Below, piece after piece: positions 16,301-25,879 of a DNA stretch of 64,000 nucleotides; the stretch's first letter is position 1, and each line of letters opens with the position of its first letter. The DNA comes from Mycobacteroides chelonae CCUG 47445. Lineage in GTDB: Bacteria > Actinomycetota > Actinomycetes > Mycobacteriales > Mycobacteriaceae. Position numbers and translations under genes: made by a program. The notes beneath the pieces are model-generated. The model was not told the DNA's origin and did no database searches. It saw only the letters and a program-made list of their open reading frames with translations. The DNA lies in assembly GCF_001632805.1 (NCBI RefSeq), contig NZ_CP007220.1:2232001-2296000 (forward strand), written 5' to 3'.

Positions 16301-17693
16301 AGTCGGGGTGGACATCCGCGAGATCTTGGAGCGGGGCACTGTCGCAGGCTTGGCCAAGTTGGTCGATCAGCGTCGTAGCGGTCTCGTCGCGGATGACGAG
16401 GATCGTGAAGGGGAGCCAATCCCGTTGCTTCCCAGCGGTCGTCGCCTCTATGAGCATGGAAACCCGCGCAGGCTGGCCGAAACCCACGTCTTCTGGCTGC
16501 CCGAGGGCATTACCCGATCCACGCTGGAGGAACTTCTCAATGCGGTTGTCGGGGAGCACGAGGTGCTGCGCAGCCGGCTTGACCGCGAGCGCCTGGAGCT
16601 GGTTCCGCGCACGCGGCAGTCTCTCCGATTGGTCGAGATTCTTACGGAGGATCCGTCTGACGCGGCGGGTGCCGAGATCGGCCGTGCGGTGGACCGGCTT
16701 GATCCTGAACAGGGTTGGATGCTCTCGGCGGTATGGCTGCACCCCGAAGGCGAGTCCGGAGTTCTTATCCTCGTGGTGCATCAGCTCGCCGCCGATCCCA
16801 CCTCCTGGCGAGTCATCATGCAGGAGCTGGAATCTCGATGGCAGTCGCTGGTAGCGGGTGATGTGCCGCGCAGCACTCAGAACGGCGGCGGCTACCGCCG
16901 ATGGGCCAATGCGTTGGTCGCCGAGGCTCGGGATGTGGGCAGCCTGCCGTTCTGGATCGCCCAGCTGGACGGTGAGGATCCCCCAATTGGTTCGCGTCGA
17001 ATAGAGCCCGAACTCGATAGGGAAGCAGATTTGGCGGTCACCGTCGAGTCCGCGCCGGCCGATGTCAGTGCGGTACTGCTGAATTCGGGGATTCCGATGG
17101 AGCAACTGCTGGTGGCGGCAGCGGCACGCACCGTGGCCCAGTGGCGCCGCCGCCGCGGACAAGCCGCGGTCGAGACGCTGCTGGCGGTGCAGGTCTCCGG
17201 ACGTGGGGACGCTACTGCTGAAACCGTGGGTCTGCTCGGTACGGCGTATCCGCTACGCGTGGGTGGCACCGATCCGCTGGGGATCGGACCGCGCGGTTTG
17301 GTGGAGCGAGTCGCCCGGCAGCACAGCGCGATGCCAGGACGGACCATCGACTACGGGCTACTGCGATACTTGCGTGCCGACACCAGCGCGGTGCTGCGGC
17401 AGTATCGCGATCCGCAGATCCTGTTGAACTACCTCGGACACGATCGTGGATTCGAGGGCGACCTCCTACGCCGCGATGGCTTGCTTTCGGTATCGGGTTC
17501 GCCTGTGCCCGAGCCGGAATCGGCGGTGCGTCACGAGCTCAGCATTGCGGTGCTGATCATAGGGACCACCGAGGGGCCGTCCATCGGAACGCTGTGGCAG
17601 GCGGTCCCGGAGGTGCTCGAGCGCTCGGAGATTACCGAGCTGCAATCGATTTGGCACGAACAGCTGGGGATTCTGGCGAAGGAGCTATGGTGA
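13317..17693 (+). CDS. mbtF: Mycobactin non-ribosomal peptide synthetase (MbtF-like)
   Basis: A 1458-residue NRPS module that loads a lysine-type residue during mycobactin assembly. Order: condensation-type domain (about 20-440), adenylation domain (about 460-950; LIYTSGSTGLPKGVTVTH, NFYGPTE, YRSGDLARR, GKINRDALP), carrier domain with DLGGHSLLASKL (phosphopantetheine Ser near 980), and a terminal condensation/epimerisation-like domain (about 1030-1455; DYGLLRYL, ILLNYLG). TTG at 13317 follows GAGGTGAG at good spacing. The length is near that of M. tuberculosis MbtF and mbtG/mbtH follow, so MbtF is preferred over MbtE. In both condensation-fold domains the second active-site His of HHxxxDG is replaced (HLIAWDD at 159; HQLAADP at 1155). 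Confidence 0.88.
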   Translation: MRTVSDGGVEVDVTSRRASAGLDPDAAPRLSAGQHRIWFAHGVTPALMNLCRSYRLSGEVDIERLQAAVTAVVARHETLRTTFRPGADGDPVAVPHDDLPVRWIEHDVSDLAGTSQQLRLAVLAQREFATPIDLTAESPLRVTVIRTGAAEHVMLVVAHLIAWDDDSWSVFLADLTTAYVHGAITEPLPIRPPHDGADQADLEYWRDEMANPPEPLELPGANGSVAASDWKAARSTARLSASVMGRVEQLAQESNTTPYAVLLAAYSALLHRYTHAEDFLVAAPVPTREADAQGSIGHFGHTVALRMRPHSGESFRDLLANAHRTTLNGFAHQRVSLDRVVARVGFAMGADSAARFCPPGIHCERASLEGQVAYVPLGLRVETGPDGADVVAEYLVDVLDERLTTQMLRHFTNLLDSALADPNRPLASLDLMDGREAQWLREVSSGELFEAEPTTLGELVAARAAAQPDATALVYEGRHYSYRETNELANRLAHWIIGQGIGTEDHVAVLLDKSPDLIITALAIAKAGAVYVPVDPNYPADRIAHILSDAQPKLVIREPVTGVGQFDPREPVDADRVRPLTADNAAYLIYTSGSTGLPKGVTVTHRPLTEYFNWFRAEYRVSGSDRVLQVASPSFDVSVGEIFGILSCGGRLVIPRPGALGDVAYLTELLNSEGVTSMHMVPSLLGLVLSLPGVTQWKSLRRVPVGGEALPGPVADKFHATFDASLHNFYGPTETVINASRYKVRGIQGTRTVPIGTPKINTQIHILDQTLRPVPVGVIGEIYIGGTHVARGYHRAAGLTAQRFIADPFVPGQRMYRSGDLARRSANGDIEFVGRADEQVKIRGFRIELGEIASAIEVDPSVSQALVVVDEPPHVGKRLVAYLTPVGGHVVDLDRIRARISAALPDFMIPAAYVVLDEMPITRHGKINRDALPAPEVGSVTRRREPETATQRQVAALYARLLGVATVGADDSFVDLGGHSLLASKLSAAILTECGVGVDIREILERGTVAGLAKLVDQRRSGLVADDEDREGEPIPLLPSGRRLYEHGNPRRLAETHVFWLPEGITRSTLEELLNAVVGEHEVLRSRLDRERLELVPRTRQSLRLVEILTEDPSDAAGAEIGRAVDRLDPEQGWMLSAVWLHPEGESGVLILVVHQLAADPTSWRVIMQELESRWQSLVAGDVPRSTQNGGGYRRWANALVAEARDVGSLPFWIAQLDGEDPPIGSRRIEPELDREADLAVTVESAPADVSAVLLNSGIPMEQLLVAAAARTVAQWRRRRGQAAVETLLAVQVSGRGDATAETVGLLGTAYPLRVGGTDPLGIGPRGLVERVARQHSAMPGRTIDYGLLRYLRADTSAVLRQYRDPQILLNYLGHDRGFEGDLLRRDGLLSVSGSPVPEPESAVRHELSIAVLIIGTTEGPSIGTLWQAVPEVLERSEITELQSIWHEQLGILAKELW

Positions 17694-18979
17694 CGTCCAC
17701 ATTGGCAGTGATAGGCGCGGGAGCCAAGGCGGTGGCGGTTGCCGCGAAGGCGGCAGTGCTGCGTGAATGCGGGGTCGACGTACCCGATGTGGTGGCGATC
17801 GAACGTCAGCAGGTCGGTGCCAACTGGCAGGCGTGCGGTGGCTGGACGGATGGACAGCACCGGCTGGGTACCAGCCCCGAGAAAGATGTGGGTTTCCCGT
17901 ATCGATCTGCTGTGGTGCCGGGGCGTAACGCCGAGATCGACGCCCGGATGATGCGTCTGAGCTGGCAGTCCTACCTCATCGCCACCGGCCAGTTCGCCGA
18001 GTGGGTCGACCGCGACAAGCCCGCGCCAACGCACAAGCGCTGGGCTGACTACCTGACGTGGGTGGCCAACACGGTCGATATGAAGGTGGTTCAGGGCGAG
18101 GTAACCAGTCTGTCTATCGATGACGACAGATGGGTTGTGGGTACCAACGACTGTTCCATTGCCGCCGACGCGGTCATGGTGACGGGGCCCGGGCAGCCGG
18201 AGCGTTCTGTGCTACCCGAGCACCCGAATGTCTTGTCGATCGCCGAATTCTGGCGCCGCTGCGCCGGATCAACACGCCTCACCGCAGAGCGTGTCGCCGT
18301 GATCGGCGGAGGTGAGACAGCCGCCTCAGTGCTCAATGAGCTTTTCGGGCACCGGGTTTCGACGATCACCGTGATCTCTCCCGGCGTCACACTGTTTACC
18401 CGCGGCGAAGGGTACTTCGAGAACGCGCTGTTCAGCGATCCGACCGGGTGGTTGCACCACACCATGGAGGAACGGCGCGACGCGTTGAACCGCACCGATC
18501 GCGGCGTGTTCTCGGCCCGTGTCCAGGAATCACTGTTGGCCGACGACCGTATCCGCCATCTGCGTGGCCGCGTGGCCCATGCCGTCGCCCTGGAAGACCG
18601 GATCAGATTGACGCTGCGCAGCGACCGTGCCGGCGAACCCTCCGAAACCGTCCATGGCTTCGATCTGGTGATCGACGGGGCGGGTGCCGACGCATTGTGG
18701 TTCCTACCGCTGTTCGACCAGAGCGCTCTTGACCTCATGGAGCTGAAACTGGGGGCCCCCGTGGACGGTAACGTCTTGCAGGAATCCCTTGGCCACGACC
18801 TGTCCGTCAATGGTCTGACTCCTAAGCTCATCCTTCCGACACTCTCGGGTCTGACCCAGGGCCCGGGGTTCCCCAATCTCAGCTGTCTCGGATTGTTGTC
18901 CGATCGAGTGCTCGGCGGGCACAGCAGTACCGAATCGGCTCGTCGCGAAAGGAAAACAAGTGAGTACCAACCCATTTGA
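17687..18979 (+). CDS. mbtG: L-lysine N6-monooxygenase MbtG
   Basis: A 430-residue flavin-dependent N-hydroxylase that makes the hydroxamate nitrogen of mycobactin. An FAD loop variant, [16 protein letters not shown], is at residues 7-22, and the NADPH loop [12 protein letters not shown] is near residue 205. [17 protein letters not shown] is typical of the family. The length matches the 431 residues known in M. tuberculosis. The ATG at 17687 overlaps the NRPS stop (ATGGTGA), so translation is coupled; the frame upstream of it is part of the NRPS gene. mbtH overlaps its 3' end by 20 bases. Confidence 0.95.
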   Translation: MVTSTLAVIGAGAKAVAVAAKAAVLRECGVDVPDVVAIERQQVGANWQACGGWTDGQHRLGTSPEKDVGFPYRSAVVPGRNAEIDARMMRLSWQSYLIATGQFAEWVDRDKPAPTHKRWADYLTWVANTVDMKVVQGEVTSLSIDDDRWVVGTNDCSIAADAVMVTGPGQPERSVLPEHPNVLSIAEFWRRCAGSTRLTAERVAVIGGGETAASVLNELFGHRVSTITVISPGVTLFTRGEGYFENALFSDPTGWLHHTMEERRDALNRTDRGVFSARVQESLLADDRIRHLRGRVAHAVALEDRIRLTLRSDRAGEPSETVHGFDLVIDGAGADALWFLPLFDQSALDLMELKLGAPVDGNVLQESLGHDLSVNGLTPKLILPTLSGLTQGPGFPNLSCLGLLSDRVLGGHSSTESARRERKTSEYQPI

Positions 18980-19175
18980 TAACGAGAGCGGCGTCTTTTA
19001 CGTACTGGTCAACGACGAGGAGCAGCACAGTCTGTGGCCGACGGCCATTGAGGTGCCAGCGCAGTGGCGCGTGGCCTTTGGCGAGGCCTCGCGTGCCGAT
19101 TGCGTCGAGTACATCGAGGCCCACTGGACCGACATGCGGCCCAAGAGCCTCCGCGACGCGATGGCGGGCAGCTAG
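18960..19175 (+). CDS. mbtH: MbtH-like NRPS chaperone
   Basis: A 71-residue protein with the MbtH family pattern: [24 protein letters not shown] (here spanning residues 4-27), IEVPAQWRV, and the C-terminal [11 protein letters not shown]. The conserved S-x-W-P and the later Trp bind adenylation domains and aid their folding and activity. The start is GTG at 18960 with AAAGGA upstream, inside the end of mbtG. It closes the mbtF-mbtG-mbtH operon; its stop touches the stop of irtB, which is read from the other strand. The likely partner is the adenylation domain of the adjacent NRPS. Confidence 0.96.
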   Translation: MSTNPFDNESGVFYVLVNDEEQHSLWPTAIEVPAQWRVAFGEASRADCVEYIEAHWTDMRPKSLRDAMAGS

Positions 19176-20924
19176 CTAGTTTGTAGCTGCGGCGATGCGC
19201 CATCCGGTGGTGGATTCCTGCTGGCGCCAGAATTCTGAGAAACGGCCTCCGAGAGAGCTGAGTTCGGTGATGGAGCCTTGTTCGATGATGTGGCCGTTGT
19301 CGATGAAGAGCACGTGATCGGCGTTGCGGATCGCGCTGAGCCGGTGAGCGATCATCACCCGGGTGCGAAGACGCGGATCATTCCCGATGGCGTCGGTGAT
19401 TGCGGTTTCGTTTTCGGTGTCCAGGGCGCTGGTGGCTTCGTCGATGAGCAGCACGGGGGCGGGTTTGATGAGTGCGCGGGCGATGCTGACGCGTTGGCGT
19501 TCACCGCCGGATAGTGCGGTGCCGGCTTCGCCGACACGAGACTGCTCGGCATCGGGTAGCCGTTCGATGATCTCGTTCACCCGAGCCAGCGCCATCGCCC
19601 CGCGCGCCTCCTCGTCAGCGGCCGTGGGATGCCCGACGAGAACGTTGTCGCGGATAGGCCCATCGAAGAGGTAGGGGTGCTGGAAGACCATGCTGACCAG
19701 GGCACGGCGGCTGGCGGTGTCCAATGTTGCGACATCGGTTCCGTCGATGAGGATTTGGCCGCTTTCTGGTTGTTGCAGTCCGGCGATGAGCGCGAGGATG
19801 GTGCTTTTCCCGGATCCAGATGGCCCGATGACGGCGGTGGTGGCACCTGGTTCCAGGATGAAGTTGATGTCGTTGAGGACGTGTTCGCTGGTGCTGTCGT
19901 AGCGGAAGGTGACGTTGCGGAATTCGATGCGTGGGGCGGGGGTATCGGCGGATGCGACGGCATCCCCGGGCTGGTCGGCGGCGTCGGTGGTGATGATGGT
20001 GTTGAGGCGCTCGAATATGGCGCGCGAGTTCTCGACCGCCCCGCCCAGGCCCGCCAGCACGGTGAATGGTTCCAGGAATCGCACCACGATCACCATGAGT
20101 GCGACGGCTTCGGGCGCCCCGATCTCCCCGCGCACCGCCAAAACCGTGGCGGTGCCGGCCAGCAGGATGAGGGCGATCTGGCTGACGATGCTGAACAGCA
20201 GCTGACCGGGGATCTGAAACAGCAAGAGCCGCATGGTCGCACCGCGAGCCACGGCCACCGCCTCGCCGGCCTGACTGCGCGCAGGGCTGACACGACGGTT
20301 CGCCCGCAGCGCGGCTTGGGTGCGTGCGAATTCCAGGATGCGTTCGGTCAGTGCGCTGTGCGCCTTCGTGTCTGCTTCGTCGGCGGCGCGCACGATGCGG
20401 ATACTGGCCAGCAACGTACCCAGGAGCAGCGGCAGGGTAATGAGCGCCGCAACGCCCAGCTTCCACGAGATGAAAAACAGCCCGATGGTGATGGCTGCCG
20501 GTAGTAGTGCTGCGCCGATCATTGGGGTCAGGAGGTTGGCGATGAATCCCACGAGGTCGGGGCCGCCGGAGGAGATGGCTTGGCGGGCCATGGCGGTGCG
20601 TTCGGCGGTGAACCAGCTCAGTGGGATGTGGGTGAGCCGGTCGGCGACTTGGTGTTGTGAGTCGTTGAGCAGGGCGAATCCGATGCGGTAGCCGATGCGG
20701 GCCAGCGCGGTGTCCACGATCCAGCCGCCGACGGTGACCGCGGTGAGCACGGCGAGCCAGGGCAGTGCGTCGGTGGGGGTGGTGCTGAACAGGGCGCCGA
20801 GCAGCGGCACGAGCAGCAGACAGCCCGCGGCGCGAAGTACTACGGATAGCACTGAGAGTGCGCTGTAGGTGTAGAGGGAGTTGCGGTGTGCGGGTGGGAT
20901 GAGGCGGATCAGGTGGGTCAGCAT
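19176..20924 (-). CDS. irtB: Siderophore ABC transporter IrtB
   Basis: A 582-residue half ABC transporter (exporter fold) that pairs with IrtA to import iron-loaded mycobactin/carboxymycobactin. An N-terminal membrane domain with about six helices (residues 20-310) is followed by an ATPase: Walker [10 protein letters not shown], signature LSGGERQRVSIARAL, Walker B VLLIDEATSALD and switch His (MIAHRLS). The ATG at 20924 overlaps the irtA stop (TGATG); the longer frame upstream is inside irtA. The length matches the known IrtB size (about 579). It sits downstream of irtA in one operon under the IdeR box at 23567. Confidence 0.95.
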   Translation of the reverse strand: MLTHLIRLIPPAHRNSLYTYSALSVLSVVLRAAGCLLLVPLLGALFSTTPTDALPWLAVLTAVTVGGWIVDTALARIGYRIGFALLNDSQHQVADRLTHIPLSWFTAERTAMARQAISSGGPDLVGFIANLLTPMIGAALLPAAITIGLFFISWKLGVAALITLPLLLGTLLASIRIVRAADEADTKAHSALTERILEFARTQAALRANRRVSPARSQAGEAVAVARGATMRLLLFQIPGQLLFSIVSQIALILLAGTATVLAVRGEIGAPEAVALMVIVVRFLEPFTVLAGLGGAVENSRAIFERLNTIITTDAADQPGDAVASADTPAPRIEFRNVTFRYDSTSEHVLNDINFILEPGATTAVIGPSGSGKSTILALIAGLQQPESGQILIDGTDVATLDTASRRALVSMVFQHPYLFDGPIRDNVLVGHPTAADEEARGAMALARVNEIIERLPDAEQSRVGEAGTALSGGERQRVSIARALIKPAPVLLIDEATSALDTENETAITDAIGNDPRLRTRVMIAHRLSAIRNADHVLFIDNGHIIEQGSITELSSLGGRFSEFWRQQESTTGWRIAAATN

Positions 20925-23506
20925 CAGATGTTCTCTCCGGCAAGGACGCTCGAGGGTTCTTGCAGGCGTGCGTCCCACAAGCGCCGGTAGCGCCCGTTGT
21001 TGGATAGCAGCTGCGTGTGGGTGCCGGTTTCTACGAGGTGGCCCTGGTCCAGGACCACGATCTGGTCGGCGTCGGCGATGGTGTGTAGTCGGTGGGCGAT
21101 GACGAGCACGGTGCGGTTGTGAACGAGCCGGCCCAGGGCTTGTTGCACCAAATATTCTGATTCGGGGTCGGCGAAGGCGGTGGCTTCGTCCAGGATCAGG
21201 ATGGGGGTGTCGGCCAGCAGGGCGCGGGCGATGGTGAGGCGTTGTTTTTCGCCGCCGGACAGTTGGGTGTTGGTGTCCAGGACGGTGTCATAGCCGTTGG
21301 GTAGCCGCAGGATTCGTTCATGGATCTGTGCGTCGCGGGCGGCGGTGTGGATCTGGGTGTCGGTGGCTTCGGGGCGGGCCAGTGCGATGTTTTCGCGGAC
21401 GGTTCCGGCGACCAGTTGCACGTCCTGGAACACGAATCCGACCTTGGTGTAGAGCTCATCGGCGCTCAGGGCACGAATATCGGTGCCATCGATGCAGATA
21501 GCACCGCCATCGACGTCATGGAAACGTGCCAGCAGCGAAGCCAACGTCGATTTACCCGAGCCGGACGGACCCACCAGCGCCGTCACAGTTCCCGGCCGCA
21601 ACCTCAGATCCACACCATGAATAACCGGCACCCCCGGCCGATACCCAAACGTCACCGCATCAAACGAGACCGACGTCTCCCCGGCATGCCCCTCGGAAGC
21701 CTGCTCGGTCAATTCGGTCTCGCCGAGGGCAACCGCGATATGCCGCGCGGCCTCCACGCCACCACGAATACCGCCGAGGCCGTAGGCGATTCCCAGCAGG
21801 CGGGTGCCGAAGGTGGTGCCGAGCACCAGGAATGGCAGCAGGGTAGTGGGCTCCATGGCCCCCGCGACGACAAACAAGGTGCCGGCCCCGGCGATCAACC
21901 ACAGGAACGTGGTGGGCCGGGTAACCAGATCCATAAAGGTCTTCTTCCCGATGAAGGGCTGTTGCCATTCATTGAGGAAGGACAGGTATCCGTCCAGCTT
22001 GCGCTTGAACGAGGACGCTGCCGAGCCGCCGAAGATCCGGATCACCGGCTGGCCTTCAAGATAGGCGGCCGATTCTCCGCTCATCCGCTCGCTCCAGCGC
22101 GAGGCCTCAATGATCTTCGGGCCGCTCTGGAACATCATGGTCGCCGTCGTCACGAGGTAGATCAGAATGGGGATGAGAAGCACGAGTGCAAGGCGCCAGT
22201 CGACGGCGAAGAGGTAGATCAGCACCGCCACCGGCCCCACGACGGCGGCCACCGCATCGGGGATCGCGTGAGTGATCAGATAATGCAGCGACAAGGTGTC
22301 GTCCTGAATCAGCTTCTTGACCGATCCGGAACCGCGTTGCGTGAACCACCCCAACGGAACCCGAGAGAGCTTCGACAGGAGCCGTTGCCGAACATCGGCG
22401 CTGAACCGTATTTCGACGACGTGCATCCAGACGGTGAGGGCCGCGCCGAGAGCGGCGCCGAGTACCAGCAGTGTCAGGAAGATGAATCCGGTGTGCCATA
22501 GGCGGGATTCGTCGGCCCCGGCCAGCAGCTGGCGGGTGAGCTCGACGAGCACCACGAACGGTGCCAGCTCGACCATGGTGATGATCGCCTGCAGCACACC
22601 ACCGGCGATCATCTGCTTCTTGACCGGCGCCAACAATTCCCCGGCAGCCTGCGAACGCCAGCGGCCTTGGGGCACTGCAGGTTCGGGGGGAGCGGCAGGA
22701 TTCTCGGCGGCGGGCTTGGGAGCAGCGGGCTTCGCGACGGGTGCCTGCTGAGTATCGGTGTCTCCGCGGCGGCTGCCCATGGCGCGCCCGAAGGTCCAGT
22801 AGGCGGCGGCATGCACGTCGGCCTTGGGGAATCCGAATTGTTCTTTGAGGCGCTTGCGCAGATGTTTGAGCGAGCCCCCCTCCGAGCCGGCCCAGGCGTA
22901 CCAGTTGGACCAGTCACGGGCCTCGATCGCGCCCGCCAGTGAGGTTTCATCGACGCGGTCCACCCAGTGCAGAACCCGCCGGGGATGCTCGGTCAGCGGG
23001 ATGAGCTCATCGTCGGGGCTGTGGCGTTCCAGATAGACCTCGACATCCACATCGGCGGGCAGCGCGGCCAGGATGGAGTTGATCGCCGGGATAGACGCCG
23101 AATCGCCGATCAGCAGGAATCCGGCCGGAAGATCCTCGGGAACCTCAAAACGTGCTGAGCCGAAAGCCACTACCGGAATGGTCATTCCGGGCTGGGCCGC
23201 CCCCGCCCACCGGCAGGCGGGCCCGGCGGGCTCGTGGATCACCACATCGATCGCGAACTCGCCGACCTCGGCATCCGTGGAGACGATCGTGTACGCCCGC
23301 TGATGCTCAGTGGCGCCACCCTCGGGATCAGGGAACCAGAACCGCAGCCATTCGGCCGGCGTGTGTAGCAGGTCCTCGAAAAGGGTGGGTGCCGACATCG
23401 TCAGTCGCACACAATTCGGTGCGACCTGACTGGTACCGACGACAGTGGCTACGTGATCACGCGCCCCAAGCCCGCGCAGCACCGCACCCTGGAAACCTCT
23501 ACCCAT
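20924..23506 (-). CDS. irtA: Siderophore ABC transporter/FAD reductase IrtA
   Basis: An 860-residue fusion that takes up and reduces ferric mycobactin. Residues 1-270 form a siderophore-interacting FAD domain ([12 protein letters not shown] start; [44 protein letters not shown]). A Pro/Ala-rich linker (275-300) leads to the membrane domain (about 305-590) and the ATPase with [25 protein letters not shown] and [15 protein letters not shown]. The ATG at 23506 matches the conserved N-terminus of mycobacterial IrtA and has AAAGGT upstream. A GTG 45 bases further out is possible. The IdeR box at 23567-23585 lies just upstream, so expression should rise at low iron. Confidence 0.96.
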   Translation of the reverse strand: MGRGFQGAVLRGLGARDHVATVVGTSQVAPNCVRLTMSAPTLFEDLLHTPAEWLRFWFPDPEGGATEHQRAYTIVSTDAEVGEFAIDVVIHEPAGPACRWAGAAQPGMTIPVVAFGSARFEVPEDLPAGFLLIGDSASIPAINSILAALPADVDVEVYLERHSPDDELIPLTEHPRRVLHWVDRVDETSLAGAIEARDWSNWYAWAGSEGGSLKHLRKRLKEQFGFPKADVHAAAYWTFGRAMGSRRGDTDTQQAPVAKPAAPKPAAENPAAPPEPAVPQGRWRSQAAGELLAPVKKQMIAGGVLQAIITMVELAPFVVLVELTRQLLAGADESRLWHTGFIFLTLLVLGAALGAALTVWMHVVEIRFSADVRQRLLSKLSRVPLGWFTQRGSGSVKKLIQDDTLSLHYLITHAIPDAVAAVVGPVAVLIYLFAVDWRLALVLLIPILIYLVTTATMMFQSGPKIIEASRWSERMSGESAAYLEGQPVIRIFGGSAASSFKRKLDGYLSFLNEWQQPFIGKKTFMDLVTRPTTFLWLIAGAGTLFVVAGAMEPTTLLPFLVLGTTFGTRLLGIAYGLGGIRGGVEAARHIAVALGETELTEQASEGHAGETSVSFDAVTFGYRPGVPVIHGVDLRLRPGTVTALVGPSGSGKSTLASLLARFHDVDGGAICIDGTDIRALSADELYTKVGFVFQDVQLVAGTVRENIALARPEATDTQIHTAARDAQIHERILRLPNGYDTVLDTNTQLSGGEKQRLTIARALLADTPILILDEATAFADPESEYLVQQALGRLVHNRTVLVIAHRLHTIADADQIVVLDQGHLVETGTHTQLLSNNGRYRRLWDARLQEPSSVLAGENI

Positions 23507-23566
23507 GCTGATGTGACCTTTGTTTGTGCTCTGCGTGGCTCCGGCCGACACACCCGGGCCATGTAC

Positions 23567-23585
23567 TTAGCCCATCCTAACCTAA
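23567..23585. promoter_or_regulatory. IdeR box before irtA-irtB
   Basis: TTAGCCCATCCTAACCTAA matches the IdeR consensus at 15 of 19 positions, with a perfect right half (CCTAACCTAA). It is 61 bases upstream of the chosen irtA ATG, between irtA and the end of the transporter gene on the same strand. Confidence 0.82.
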
Positions 23586-23600
23586 GGGGTGCGGACGGGG

Positions 23601-24971
23601 TCAGGCGCGAACGGTGACGTCGTCCGGTGGGGCTGTTTCGGCCTCATCGGGATCCGCGCAGGGGATATCTGTTCCGGCGATCGAGGCCCCGGCCGTCTCG
23701 ATGAGGAAAGGTAGGGCGCATAGCCCGACGGCGCAGGCCAGCATCAGGTAGGCGGCGGGGAAGAGATCCCATCCGGTCGCATCGACCATGAGGTCGTTCA
23801 CCAGTGGCGCAGTACCGCCGAACGCGGCGGTCGATATGTTGTAGGAAATCGCAAAGCCCGCGTATCGCACCTGGGTGGGAAACATGCAGGGGAAGGTCGC
23901 GGTGATGGTGGAGAGCTGCGGTATATACAGCAACCCGAGCACCGCGAAACCGACTATTGCCCAAGCGAATCCCTGCCCCATGAGCCAGAACATAGGCAAC
24001 GCGAGGACAAGAAGCCCGATCAGGGAGAACAGCCACATGGGTTTGCGTCCGACGCGGTCGGAGAGTGCGCCGCAGAAGGGTAGAAATGCCATCATGGCGA
24101 CCTCGCCGATGAGGACGACCATCTGCCCTTCGGTCTCACTCATCCCGAGCCGGGTCTTCAGGTAGGTCGGCTGATAGCTCAGCAGGGTGTAATTGGTGAT
24201 GTTCAGCGCGATGACCAGCAGCATCATCACGATCATGGGGCGTTTGTAGTCACGCACCAGATCCTTGAGCCGCTCAAACGCAGTCTCCTGGCCCTGCGGC
24301 TCGTGCTCCTGCATCTCCTTGAACAAGGGTGGATCATCGAGGCGGCTCCGTAGATACCAACCGATGAGGCCCATCGGGAGCGCGATGAGGAACGGAATGC
24401 GCCAGCCCCAGGAGTGCATGTCCTGCGCGCTGAGGGTGGCATCGAGGACCAGGACGAAGGCGGCGCCTGTTGCAAAACCGCCCAAGGTGCCGAACTCGAG
24501 AAATGAACCGTACTTGCCGCGTTTCTTATCGGGCGCGAACTCGGCCATAAACGTGGCCGCGCCGCCATATTCGCCGCCGGTGGAGAAACCTTGGATGACC
24601 CGCAGCAGGATCATCAGAGCAGGCGCGGCGGCACCGATTGTCGCCCAGCTGGGCAGCACACCGATGAGTGTGGTGGACAGCGCCATCAGCACGATGGTGA
24701 TGGCCATGACGCTTTTACGGCCCAACCTGTCGCCCAATGGGCCCCAGATCATCCCGCCGAGGGGCCGCAGCAGGAACGAGATCGCGTATCCGAGCATCGT
24801 GAACGCGGTGCCCAGGGTCGGGAAGAACGCCTGCGTCAGGAAGGTGGTTGTAGCCGCATAGACGCCATAGTCGTACCACTCCGTGGCGTTTCCCATGGCC
24901 GATGCCGCAATGGCCCGGTGCAACTGCCGCCGACCCGTGGGTGACTGGAAGTCCGGGCCGACGGTCGTCAT
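23601..24971 (-). CDS. MHS/ProP-type MFS transporter linked to ectoine genes
   Basis: A 456-residue, 12-helix major facilitator of the metabolite:H+ symporter subfamily. Family marks: ASAMGNATEWYDYGVY at the N-terminus, the loop GPLGDRLGRKSVM, RVIQGFSTGGEYGGAATFMAEF, and the second loop SDRVGRKPMW. ProP and relatives carry proline, betaine and ectoine. The ATG at 24971 overlaps the ectD stop (ATGA), making it the last gene of an ectABCD-transporter operon. Uptake of ectoine/hydroxyectoine or another compatible solute is the natural inference, but the substrate is not shown by the sequence. Confidence 0.88.
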   Translation of the reverse strand: MTTVGPDFQSPTGRRQLHRAIAASAMGNATEWYDYGVYAATTTFLTQAFFPTLGTAFTMLGYAISFLLRPLGGMIWGPLGDRLGRKSVMAITIVLMALSTTLIGVLPSWATIGAAAPALMILLRVIQGFSTGGEYGGAATFMAEFAPDKKRGKYGSFLEFGTLGGFATGAAFVLVLDATLSAQDMHSWGWRIPFLIALPMGLIGWYLRSRLDDPPLFKEMQEHEPQGQETAFERLKDLVRDYKRPMIVMMLLVIALNITNYTLLSYQPTYLKTRLGMSETEGQMVVLIGEVAMMAFLPFCGALSDRVGRKPMWLFSLIGLLVLALPMFWLMGQGFAWAIVGFAVLGLLYIPQLSTITATFPCMFPTQVRYAGFAISYNISTAAFGGTAPLVNDLMVDATGWDLFPAAYLMLACAVGLCALPFLIETAGASIAGTDIPCADPDEAETAPPDDVTVRA

Positions 24972-25879
24972 CAGCGAATACTCGGCGGTCGACCGGTGAG
25001 TGGCGTGAATGTCCGCGCAGCGATGTACTCCGGACGAGGCTCCGATCCGGCGAAGGGGCGCTCTGGCGCGTTCTCCACCGAGTTGAACACCAGGAAGACG
25101 TTCGAGCGCGGGTACGGGCTGATGTTCGATCCCGACCCGTGCATCAGGTTGCAGTCGAACCACAGCGCATCACCCGGTTGCCCGAGGAACAGTTCGATAC
25201 CGCTGGTGAGGGCGGCCTCGGCGAGGGTGTGGGTGGATGGAACGCCAACCTCTTGCTCCACCAGAGATTTCCGATGGTTTTCGTGCGGGGTGGCACCGAC
25301 GCATGGGTAGAAGGTCCGGTGGGTGCCCGGCATGACCTGCAGCGTGCCGTTATAGGCGACGTTGACGGTCAACGCGATTGAGCAGGACACGGTGCGCATC
25401 TGGGGGAGTCCGTCTTCGGTGTGCCAGGTCTCGAAATCCGAATGCCAGTAGAAGCCGCGTCCTCTGAATGCGGGCATCGCATTGATGCGCGATTGATGCA
25501 GGTAGACCGGCCCGCCCAGTAGCTGCTCGGCGACGTCAAGCACGCCCGGCGAGCACGCGACGTCCATGACTACCGAGCTCAGGACGTGCGCCTCGAAGAT
25601 GGACCGCACCTCATGCGATCCGGCCTCCCGGATGATCCGTGGATCGTCGCCCAATTGCGATGGCACTCTGTCGATTTCGTTGCGCAGGGTGGATACCGTC
25701 ATGTCGTCGACGGTGCTCGGTCTGATCAGGAATCCCTGCTCAGACATCTGCGTGAGCGCCGGCGGGGCCAGGGGCCCCTCGCCCATGGCGCCCCACACCA
25801 CAGGCTCCGTCCTGATGATCGGAGGCTGTTCGGTTTCGAGACGGCTGGGGTAGCGATCGACGATCGCGGGGGCACTCAT
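24971..25879 (-). CDS. ectD: Ectoine 5-hydroxylase EctD
   Basis: A 302-residue Fe(II)/2-oxoglutarate dioxygenase that converts ectoine to 5-hydroxyectoine. The EctD signature FYWHSDFETWHTEDGLP (near residues 141-157) carries the HxD iron ligands, and the third ligand His is in DCNLMHGSGSNISP. QSRINAMPAFRGRG and VMPGTHRTFYPCVG also fit. The ATG at 25879 overlaps the ectC stop (ATGA); the longer frame upstream lies within ectC. It is fourth in the ectABCD-transporter operon. Confidence 0.95.
   Translation of the reverse strand: MSAPAIVDRYPSRLETEQPPIIRTEPVVWGAMGEGPLAPPALTQMSEQGFLIRPSTVDDMTVSTLRNEIDRVPSQLGDDPRIIREAGSHEVRSIFEAHVLSSVVMDVACSPGVLDVAEQLLGGPVYLHQSRINAMPAFRGRGFYWHSDFETWHTEDGLPQMRTVSCSIALTVNVAYNGTLQVMPGTHRTFYPCVGATPHENHRKSLVEQEVGVPSTHTLAEAALTSGIELFLGQPGDALWFDCNLMHGSGSNISPYPRSNVFLVFNSVENAPERPFAGSEPRPEYIAARTFTPLTGRPPSIR

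Noticed and set aside
19615..20943. Long frames overlapping irtB on both strands
   Set aside because: irtB is unmistakable from its ABC motifs; the other frames are Arg/His/Pro-rich shadows.
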